A stretch of DNA of 33,177 nucleotides from Planctomycetota bacterium. GTDB lineage: Bacteria > Planctomycetota > B129-G9 > JAJDCN01. Shown in pieces: positions 17,202 to 25,018 of the stretch; position 1 is the first letter of the stretch, and each line of letters starts with the position of its first letter. Location of the stretch: assembly GCA_029260815.1 (NCBI GenBank), contig JAJDCN010000269.1, positions 1 to 33,177 of the forward strand, written 5' to 3'. Made by a program: the position numbers and the translations under genes. Under the pieces are notes generated by a model that saw only the letters and a list, made by a program, of their open reading frames with translations, had not been told where the DNA came from and ran no database searches.

Positions 17202-17387
17202 AATGCGCTGGTCCGAAAACGAACATTCAGGACACAGCGCATCGCTCATTGAAAACTGAATAGACGACATTATTGGCTTCGCCGAGCGACTTTGACCGAA
17301 TCATGGCGCACGGTGACCACGAAGTCAATGGTCGCTCGAAGAAAGACCTAGGCGGCTTTTCTGTAGTAATGCTTGAGTAAACCGGGC
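17202..17387 (-). mobile_element. IS 3'-end relic of the same family as the one at ~4.2-4.5 kb
   Basis: Identical 18-mer AATGCGCTGGTCCGAAAA (17202-17219), a related GCATCGCTCATTGAAAACTGAATA block, then a minus-strand coding remnant ...PGLLKHYYRKAA* (stop at 17348-17350). This is a typical C-terminus for this integrase family. Confidence 0.55.
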
Positions 17388-17427
17388 TACGGCAAAAGTT
17401 GCTCTGGTCGTGGCTTATGCCGTAGCC
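17385..17427. repeat. Inverted repeat GGCTACGGCA / TGCCGTAGCC
   Basis: Perfect 10-bp arms at 17385-17394 and 17418-17427 with a 23-nt loop, between the dGTPase operon and the IS relic. Confidence 0.6.
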
Positions 17428-17655
17428 AGCCGGATCTTTCCCCAGAAAGCTTCACGAAGCTGTAACGTTACTAATCCTGTCCTCGCTACGAACCATATCG
17501 GGGTCTTACACTTGCAGAGCAAAGGCTAAGAATCGAACCTTGCTTCCGATAACCGTCCAAGTGAGGCTCGCCTTTAAGGTGTCTTGTAAGTTCTTATTCA
17601 ACATTGGAAGCGCTTCGTTTGCACACCTCTCGTTAACGATCATGGTGATCATTGC

Positions 17656-19293
17656 TCAGACGTCCTGCACGTCTAGGAAGTAGCGTTCCCAAGAGGCGTG
17701 CTGGGGCGCAAACAGCGCGGTATGAGTCGCAATTGCCTCATCATCTGTTAGCCACGCAACATAATCAGCAGCAAGGCGCTGCGAAGTCAACTTTGAATCG
17801 TCACCCCACCGCTCTCTGTTGTAGTTGTCATACCTCTTTTGAGCTTTTCTCTCAATACTACGAGAGTTGTTGCCACGCCCCACATAAAACCAAAACAATT
17901 CACGTATAATGCGCGTTGCGGCCACCTGCCTTGCCGCCAAAGCTGGATGCACGTATTGCTCAATGATATCCATCCTCACCTTATCGATGATCCCTGTCCG
18001 TGTATACTCAGACTTGTGCTCCTCGAAATGAAAGCCTGTCTCACAGAACTGAAGTCGTCGGCTGTCAGAAGGCAGATTTCTCTGTGACGTCGGTGCGTTA
18101 GCAAGTTTGAATATCGCACGCCTGTGATCCTTCTCCTTCTCCCCCCCCTTCTCCCAAGCATCCCAATTGAGAATCCCAGCCTCGAATGCATCATTCAGGT
18201 CTGAGTTGACAAAGCAGATGTTGTCCGCAGTGCGCACTACAAACGCCTCTCGTGTTTCATCCTTTTTGCGCAATGTCATGGAGCCCCCGCGATAAACGTT
18301 TGGGGCCTTAAGCATGAAACTCTCGTATGCCCCGCGCCACGAGTGCGACAGAATCCCATATGCCGTTTGTCGTGTTACATCAGCGTTCTGCTTTTTGGGA
18401 TTGCACAAGAGTATACGTAGACCGTGTACGTAGTGTGCAAACAGTTCACCCATGCCTTTCTGAACCCAAAACTCGGTCTCCAAGTCATTCGGATATGGTG
18501 GCAGACCTTCCCACTCAAGAGGCTCATGAAACGCACACTTGCCATTGTCTACCAATAGTATATTCTTGCATCCAAGCTCGTCGAACAGCGGTTGCCCCAG
18601 TAGCCTCTGAACGTCACTCTCCATTGGCAGCTCAGTTTCATGACGGCGAGGATCTTTCATGGCAAGCCATTGGACTAAGTGCCATATGGCAGCGTCCTTG
18701 TGTTTATGCTGTGCCTTTCTCTTCTTGGCCTTCTCTTTCCCACCAGTAAGCCCGCCAATCTCTGGACCACCCGGGAGATTGATACAAAGACGGATGAAGA
18801 GCTCATATAAGCACAGGTTAAGAGCTGCTTCACCTGTATGTCCAAAAGGCGTATGGCCGATATCGTGCCCATATGCTATTGCTTCAGTTAAATCAACGTT
18901 GAGACCATTCTTGTGCGCAATACTCCGACTCAATTGGACGACATCAAGAGTATGTATAAGGCGGTTTCTATAGACCGTTCTCCCTGGACCTGTGAACACT
19001 TGAGTCTTCCCTGCAAGGCGGACGAAATTGGGGTTGAACAGAATCTGATCCCGGTCAATATCAAAATGTGTTCGGCCACCGGGCCACCCATCCTCGTCGG
19101 CATTCGACTCGATGAGCTTCGTGTTCTTTACGCGCGTTGCGCTCGTATACCTATAACCCAATGCCCTTCTTGTCTCGCCTTCAGGGCTAAAGTGGCAAGC
19201 ACGCGCGTCCATGTTCTTGTCGGCGATCTCCGACGCTTGTTTCAAAGCTCCTCGAGCTTTCTCTGTACTCTCAGTCACCGAACACCCTCCCAT
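17656..19293 (-). CDS. dGTPase-like HD-domain triphosphohydrolase
   Basis: 545 aa. RDQILFNPNFVRLAGKTQVF...RNRLIHTLDVVQLSRSIA...EAIAYGHDIGHTPFGHTGE is the dGTPase N-terminal signature with an intact H...HD motif. Confidence 0.85.
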   Translation of the reverse strand: MGGCSVTESTEKARGALKQASEIADKNMDARACHFSPEGETRRALGYRYTSATRVKNTKLIESNADEDGWPGGRTHFDIDRDQILFNPNFVRLAGKTQVFTGPGRTVYRNRLIHTLDVVQLSRSIAHKNGLNVDLTEAIAYGHDIGHTPFGHTGEAALNLCLYELFIRLCINLPGGPEIGGLTGGKEKAKKRKAQHKHKDAAIWHLVQWLAMKDPRRHETELPMESDVQRLLGQPLFDELGCKNILLVDNGKCAFHEPLEWEGLPPYPNDLETEFWVQKGMGELFAHYVHGLRILLCNPKKQNADVTRQTAYGILSHSWRGAYESFMLKAPNVYRGGSMTLRKKDETREAFVVRTADNICFVNSDLNDAFEAGILNWDAWEKGGEKEKDHRRAIFKLANAPTSQRNLPSDSRRLQFCETGFHFEEHKSEYTRTGIIDKVRMDIIEQYVHPALAARQVAATRIIRELFWFYVGRGNNSRSIERKAQKRYDNYNRERWGDDSKLTSQRLAADYVAWLTDDEAIATHTALFAPQHASWERYFLDVQDV

Positions 19294-19982
19294 ATGCCCT
19301 TCACCGACAGTAACAACTCCCGCTGAGGAGTCTCCATCGTTGCGCCCGGACGCATAGTCCCTCCGAATGCGCGCTCAAGAACGTTAACACTTTGTTGAAT
19401 GTTCTCGCGACACGGATACCTTCTCCAATCCCACATGCTACACTTGTCTTCCGCCACACTTAGTACCTGTCGCAGAAACTGTCGCGGTATCACCGTGTTG
19501 ATCGGATATAGGTCATATGTAGTGTCTTCGCCTTCCGAACCAACAAGAAGGTATCCGAACTCATCGTGCTCGGCCAAGTTCAGCAAATGGCAGCGCGCCG
19601 CAATGGGAAAAGGGAGCAATGACCGAAAGCGCTCTGGGGACTTGCAAGGAGCGACGTGCACGTGCGTGTGCTGGATACAACACCCCCCCGTTATATGACG
19701 GCTCTTACCTGGTCCGTGTTCAAAGACAATGCTCGGGCCGTATGCGCAGTTGATCGCATCACGCGTCAGTTGGACTACGTGGTTAAGCTCTTCCAGCAAC
19801 TCGCGGTCGAGAGATCTTGCACAGGAGCAGTGATGCTTAGAGACAACCATGAGCCAGCCTTGTATGAACTGGCCGAGCGTCGGCATCACCACAAAGTTTC
19901 TCGTCTCATATAAAGGGGTGTTCTCAATCCGCTGCGATCCAGCGTGGGTTAGGGCCTGACAAAGGGGACATGGGTCAATCAT
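19275..19982 (-). CDS. HIT-like nucleotide hydrolase/transferase
   Basis: 235 aa. N-terminal CPLC, then the HIT catalytic motif QHTHVHVAP. Overlaps both neighbouring genes. Confidence 0.75.
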   Translation of the reverse strand: MIDPCPLCQALTHAGSQRIENTPLYETRNFVVMPTLGQFIQGWLMVVSKHHCSCARSLDRELLEELNHVVQLTRDAINCAYGPSIVFEHGPGKSRHITGGCCIQHTHVHVAPCKSPERFRSLLPFPIAARCHLLNLAEHDEFGYLLVGSEGEDTTYDLYPINTVIPRQFLRQVLSVAEDKCSMWDWRRYPCRENIQQSVNVLERAFGGTMRPGATMETPQRELLLSVKGIWEGVR

Positions 19983-20790
19983 GCTTTTTTGATCTTCCTT
20001 CTAATGCGGCTTCTATCAATGCAGATAAGCGTGATGCCCTTGCTTGAAACTCTATAGGTGCTGCTACTGAGTCGCTCATCTTGAGCGGTGCAACATATGT
20101 ACTGAAAGGATCTTCTCCGGTGTACGCATATCGATGTAGAAAAGTGGAATCAAGACTTCGAACAGAGCCATGAGAGCCCAGCATTCGGAGTTCGAGCAAG
20201 AACTCTCTACCAGCACCAAGCAAATGCACGTCAATACGTGGATACCGGCGCTTGAGCTCTGCAGCGATCTCTATTCTGAATTCGGGCCTTCCGTTGCTGC
20301 ATCTGGCGGAGAACAGGCGCGGTATACCCACAGTGCAACTACCTACTTGTTGGATCAGCTTGTGTGCGTTCTCGGCCCACTCTACGTACGATGTTCCATG
20401 CGGAACGATCATTAGCTGTGGCCTTCTGTCGTTCGGCAGTCGGGACCAGGCTCGTATGAAATCTCTCGTTCTCAACAGACTTTTGCTTGGGTCATTGGGA
20501 CAATCAGAGCAAACGACTTCCTGTACACCAAGGTCAATAGCAAGATCAAGAAGCTCGATGTCGGTGAGTTCCGCGCTTTCTGTTCCGATCGAGACTTCTA
20601 AGGCTCCGGAATCCAGTGTAGTAAATACAGATTGTGACCTCTTAGCACAATAGTCGGCATATTGATGTGAGCGAAGCGCCAGCGGGGCCAGAAACATCTC
20701 CATGTCGCTATGAGGCGACAACACGTCTACCGTCGCAAGGCTTCCAACATGCGCAAACTTTATGTTTCTGGCAGTAGCAACCCTAGCCAT
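19975..20790 (-). CDS. tRNA-guanine-transglycosylase-like TIM-barrel protein (DpdA/TGT superfamily-like)
   Basis: 271 aa. TLDSGALEVSIG..., LAIDLGVQEVVCSDCPNDPSKSLLRTRDFI, LMIVPHGTSYVEWAENAHKLI, TVGIPRLF, HLLGAGREFLLELRMLGSHGSVRSLDST reads as successive barrel strands of TGT-like enzymes. Confidence 0.55.
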   Translation of the reverse strand: MARVATARNIKFAHVGSLATVDVLSPHSDMEMFLAPLALRSHQYADYCAKRSQSVFTTLDSGALEVSIGTESAELTDIELLDLAIDLGVQEVVCSDCPNDPSKSLLRTRDFIRAWSRLPNDRRPQLMIVPHGTSYVEWAENAHKLIQQVGSCTVGIPRLFSARCSNGRPEFRIEIAAELKRRYPRIDVHLLGAGREFLLELRMLGSHGSVRSLDSTFLHRYAYTGEDPFSTYVAPLKMSDSVAAPIEFQARASRLSALIEAALEGRSKKHD

Positions 20791-21889
20791 GGAGAAAGTC
20801 CTCTATGCTCTTTGACATCATATCTTCCACATGTCTCTTTACGTCCCCCCCCCAAAACGAACCAGGACTAAACTGGTAACCACCAAGTAAGGAGGATGCT
20901 TTCTTGGTAACGCACTGTCCGTCGACGATTATCTTGCCGTGTCCGCTCACCACTTCACCGAGAACCACGAGTTCGCTGCCAATTGTTTCTAGTGCGGCTT
21001 TAGCAGCTACTACAGCATCTCTATCAGCCGAACATAAGAGATGGCATGTTCCCCAACTCAATGCCCAAGCACGTGCGTCAGAATTGCAAGCAGCTGCTAC
21101 CTCATGAATCTCATGCGCAACAATGTCGTCTTCGAGAGAGATAACAGCATCAACGTCTGATAATGCTACTAAGTCCAGCGCGCAGGCGAGAAGACCATCG
21201 GAGGTGTCCATGCAGAATCTGGGCGGCGCTTTCTCCAACAGAATCTGGCCTTGTTCGACCTTTGCTGTGGGTGTAAGCGCCATGCTACGGACTCTGGATA
21301 GTAGGTCTTCTGAAAGAGTAGAGCATTTGCCCTTTCGTTCCTGGGTTGCTATCCCTGCCCAAAATCCGCCAAAGTCAGCCCTGTCTACAACAAAAAGCAT
21401 GTCACCCGGGCAAGCAGCTCCTCTGAGCAACGCTTGCTTTGTTCTTGTGGCACCAACAGCACATGAGACGGCGTGTGACCTCTCTCTTGCCTCTCTGATA
21501 TTGCCGCCAAGCAATGCCGTCCCGTGAGCAGAAGAACATGCAACCACCCCATTGAAAAACGAATCGAAAGTCTGGATCGCGGTCTGTCTTGGAAAATCAA
21601 CTGTTACAACTACCCCTAAAGGAGAAGCTCCCATTGACGCAAGGTCTGATAGAGATTTGACAACGCAGAGCCAGCCTGCATGATAGTAATCGCCCATGCC
21701 AAGTCGCTGAACTAGATTGGGAATGGGGCAAGGGTCAGTCGTGATCCATGTTGTCTCCCCGCGAGTGGATGTTTGCAGGCAAGCTGAATCATCAAGCATG
21801 AGCTCGGGGCCACCGTGCTCGGCCACAATGTCTCTTATCCTGTAAATCAGCTCGCGCTCGCCAAAATCCTCAAGAATTTGGGCTGTCAC
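20783..21889 (-). CDS. ThiL/PurM (AIR synthase)-like ATP-dependent enzyme
   Basis: 368 aa with a GTG start after GAGGGGG. LMLDDSACLQ...TTDPCPI...HAGWLCVVKSLSDLASMGASPLGVVVTVDFP and MDTSDGLLACALDL are ThiL/PurM-family motifs. Confidence 0.75.
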   Translation of the reverse strand: MTAQILEDFGERELIYRIRDIVAEHGGPELMLDDSACLQTSTRGETTWITTDPCPIPNLVQRLGMGDYYHAGWLCVVKSLSDLASMGASPLGVVVTVDFPRQTAIQTFDSFFNGVVACSSAHGTALLGGNIREARERSHAVSCAVGATRTKQALLRGAACPGDMLFVVDRADFGGFWAGIATQERKGKCSTLSEDLLSRVRSMALTPTAKVEQGQILLEKAPPRFCMDTSDGLLACALDLVALSDVDAVISLEDDIVAHEIHEVAAACNSDARAWALSWGTCHLLCSADRDAVVAAKAALETIGSELVVLGEVVSGHGKIIVDGQCVTKKASSLLGGYQFSPGSFWGGDVKRHVEDMMSKSIEDFLHG

Positions 21890-22618
21890 TTATCCCCCTC
21901 TTTTCAAGTGTTCACTTCTTTTTGGAGCAGAGGCCCTATGTAGTGACTGCAGGCTTATTATCCATTATTGGCCCGAGGATCGATCCCTTTTCACTCATTG
22001 GAGAACGTCCCAATGATTCCTTTGAGGTTCTTGGCAATATTCGGCCCGTTCTCTTCCTCTCCGAGAATTTCACAAAAGATTTTTCCGTGAACTCTCACAA
22101 TCTTTGTGGCTCAAAGATAACAGAGAGCTTTTGAGGTTTCAAGGCCAGATATCGTTGCCCCGAGCAGTTGCACTCCCTTTCCGTTGCGGTAAGGTTTGGC
22201 TGCAGAGGCTTGGCAGACAGGCGGTGCAATTGCTGAGTCTGGAGAATGCGCCTTGGTCCGGGAAGCTCCAGACGGTCTATTTCCTTGGCATTGCGTAACG
22301 CTTTTTTCACATGCCTTTATGTCTCCTCGCCACGCGAGTTGCCTAGAGTCCAGCTCGCGCCAATAGCATTCTATCTGGTGGATTCGAATTCTTGGTCCGA
22401 TAAGCCCTATTCTGTTATTGACTCATCAGAAAATTGCTTGTTTGCCTACGCCATGGGCAACTGCGATTGCGCTTTTTACACTGATTGCTTCCTCCGTTGA
22501 CTGCCGCTGCAATTAACCGCTAAAGGCTAAATAAGTAATGGTAGGATTCTGCTGGCCTGTGCCCAAAGATACTTGTGCAAAAAATCTCTATCTGCAAGGA
22601 GAGTTCGTTGTTTGCGCA

Positions 22619-25018
22619 TCACTTATTTTCAGGATGAAGTGATTTTGGCGGATGATATGAATCACTCTCGCTTTGGATCCGAATGCGGAAGCTCTGGTAA
22701 TCGTTCTGCTGAGCCTGATCAGTAACGTGTACGATGACGCTGACCTCCTTCTTATCGAAGTCGGCCGGCACTGGCCACGTAATTCGTCCTTCTTGAGAAA
22801 TTTTCATACCCTCAGGAGCATATTCCAAATGATATTGCACAGCTTTGCTTTTTGTTAGAGTGCCGACGCTGTATTGGTACTCTGTTCCTCTCATCGCAGT
22901 TTCTATAGGGCTAGTGTTAATATACAGGAAAGAGCGGCCCGCGCGCTGGAGAGCGGCTACGGGATCAAGTTTTTGGAGCACTAAGCGATCGTTTGATTCC
23001 GGAAGGAAGAGAACGACTTTCGCTTGAGGGATCAAGTAGATACGTTTGTGCATATCACGCATCTGTCCACTATAGGAAATATGGAGGTTTGGAATGTCTG
23101 CCAGCGGGCGCGTGTCTCCGAGGATGTACAGTCCTCCGCGGAGGAACCAAGTCTCGACACCTCGTTCCTTGTGAAGCTTGGCAATGATCACAAGGTAAAA
23201 CAGGCTGTCTGTTCCAGGGAGGCACCAAGCCCGTCGACGGCCTTGGTGAGGTATCAGGTGCAATATTGCACCTTCCGGAGAGTAGACAGCATTTCTTCTG
23301 AAGAACGCACTGGCATTCGGGTTGGGTATTTTATCGGTTCTGTTGGATTGATTCTCATTGCGAAACAGGTTGCCTAATTTCCCCTCAGGTACTTGATCAT
23401 TGTCCTTGAATGATAATGGGAAAGAAGCCAAACGCTCGAAGGACTTCAGGCTGTATCGCTGAAGCATGCGCGTATCTTGTCGCAAGATTAAAAGCGTGTC
23501 CGCTTCGGCAGCAATACGAACGTCATTTGTGTGGGTATCGATATAATGCACCACGCGCCCGTGGTTGATGTCAAATATGGCGAGTTTCCGGACTCGCGGA
23601 AGCGAGAAAATGTAATAGCGGCCGCCCCCTCCGACAGCGACCTCTTGATATTGCGCGGGAAGAACGATTTCCTTTGTCTTGCCAGGAAACGCAGGCTCGC
23701 GAATTAATGCGGCCGCCCTAGCCGAGGCGTTGTTGGCCGCCGGCGGGCTAACAACCTCGATCGAGCCGCCTTTGCGAACGACTTCGCTGTTGTTGTGATA
23801 AAAGACTACTTGGTAACGAATTCGTTCGATTTCTGTGAGAGGTTGCACTTGCACCCGGGTTGCAGCCTCAATGGGCAATTCGATTTGTTGTCCGCCCACG
23901 GAAATCTGCAAGGATTTTAAGGAACGGGTGTCTCGGGGCAAGCCCTTGGCCAAGCCACTAATACTGCCTTCGGGAAACTCTACGGTGACCTCTTGATCCA
24001 AACCAGCTGGGTGAACAGGCGTTGGCATCACATCACGGCGATAGCTGCCCTTGATACGGTTGAGTTGAAATCGTCGGGAATCCCACTTGCCACACGATAT
24101 TGTCAACCATGCCGTTGTTACCGGCTCGGGGTCAAGAAAGGAAACAAAACTCCCCTGAAACTCAACAGGTTCGCGAAGTGTGCTACGGTTTAGTTGTTTC
24201 GGGCTTATCGCGATGTGGGGAAGCGTCAGGAACTTTTCGAGGTGCGTAACGGGTACTGCGAACATGAGACCCGTGGCCGTGAAACCGATGGTAATTATAC
24301 CGACTACCTGGCCCGCTTTGTTAAGAACCGGCCCCCCTCCGTATCCAGGAGTCAATTTGGCATCTAGCTGAATGTATTCCAAAACACCTTGCTTCTTTCT
24401 CAAAGACGTAACACGACCTGCATTGACGCTGACCGCCGGATACTTCCCTTCGGCAACAAACATGTCCTTGCCAAGGGGATATCCAAATGTCACCAACTCC
24501 TGGGTCTCAAAAAGTTGTTCTGTTGTTCCCAGCGAAATAGCAGGAATCGGATTTTGAGGCGTTGTCTTAAGTAGCAGGAAGCCGTGCTCCGGATCACGAC
24601 GAATAACCGACGCCTCTAAAACCTCTTCACGGGCCGTACCCGCTCTCACGATAAGACGAACCTGAGCACCCAGACGAGATACGAGGCCTGAATGATCAAG
24701 CGTGACAAAAAAACCAGACGAATGAACACAGAATGCTGTTCTTACGGATTCTATTTGTTTTCCAGGCTTACTTTTTTCTGCTTCCTTCCTTACGCCCTTC
24801 TGAACGGTAACCTCTACCATTGCCGTAGCCTCTTTCCCCCGAGCAACAGCTTGATCTTGGGTAAGAGGCGCCGCTCCGGCCGTTGGAGGACCGATCCAAA
24901 GCGCGACCAAAAAACATACACAGCCGAATGCCTGTCTAGATAGGATCACGATGTTTTTGAGCAGATTATTCGACAAGGACAACCTCAAAGTTGTGCATTT
25001 TCTTTTGTTTGTCATCAT
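22619..25018 (-). CDS. Secreted trypsin-like (S1C) pseudoprotease with beta-propeller-like and Ig-like C-terminal regions (paralog A)
   Basis: 799 aa with a hydrophobic N-terminus. TAFCVHSSGFFVTLDHSG (His kept), DPEHGFLLLK (Asp lost), LTPGYGGGPVLN (Ser to Gly); VGGGGRYYIFSLP propeller-like start; PEGMKISQEGRITWPVP Ig-like C-terminus. A GTG start at 24949 is an alternative. Confidence 0.8.
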   Translation of the reverse strand: MMTNKRKCTTLRLSLSNNLLKNIVILSRQAFGCVCFLVALWIGPPTAGAAPLTQDQAVARGKEATAMVEVTVQKGVRKEAEKSKPGKQIESVRTAFCVHSSGFFVTLDHSGLVSRLGAQVRLIVRAGTAREEVLEASVIRRDPEHGFLLLKTTPQNPIPAISLGTTEQLFETQELVTFGYPLGKDMFVAEGKYPAVSVNAGRVTSLRKKQGVLEYIQLDAKLTPGYGGGPVLNKAGQVVGIITIGFTATGLMFAVPVTHLEKFLTLPHIAISPKQLNRSTLREPVEFQGSFVSFLDPEPVTTAWLTISCGKWDSRRFQLNRIKGSYRRDVMPTPVHPAGLDQEVTVEFPEGSISGLAKGLPRDTRSLKSLQISVGGQQIELPIEAATRVQVQPLTEIERIRYQVVFYHNNSEVVRKGGSIEVVSPPAANNASARAAALIREPAFPGKTKEIVLPAQYQEVAVGGGGRYYIFSLPRVRKLAIFDINHGRVVHYIDTHTNDVRIAAEADTLLILRQDTRMLQRYSLKSFERLASFPLSFKDNDQVPEGKLGNLFRNENQSNRTDKIPNPNASAFFRRNAVYSPEGAILHLIPHQGRRRAWCLPGTDSLFYLVIIAKLHKERGVETWFLRGGLYILGDTRPLADIPNLHISYSGQMRDMHKRIYLIPQAKVVLFLPESNDRLVLQKLDPVAALQRAGRSFLYINTSPIETAMRGTEYQYSVGTLTKSKAVQYHLEYAPEGMKISQEGRITWPVPADFDKKEVSVIVHVTDQAQQNDYQSFRIRIQSESDSYHPPKSLHPENK

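Noticed and set aside
17061-17270. Minus-strand 69-aa ORF
   Set aside because: Covers the IS relic end and the HTH-gene promoter region; explained by those elements.
22243-22260. GAATGCGCCTTGGTCCG as a possible third copy of the IS end
   Set aside because: Only partly matches AATGCGCTGGTCCGAAAA (2-bp insertion and diverged A-tract), and no transposase remnant is adjacent. Treated as chance unless a genome-wide search shows otherwise.
21900-22618. Several small ORFs between the ThiL-like gene and the S1C array
   Set aside because: Short, mutually overlapping on both strands and without motifs; more likely intergenic DNA.
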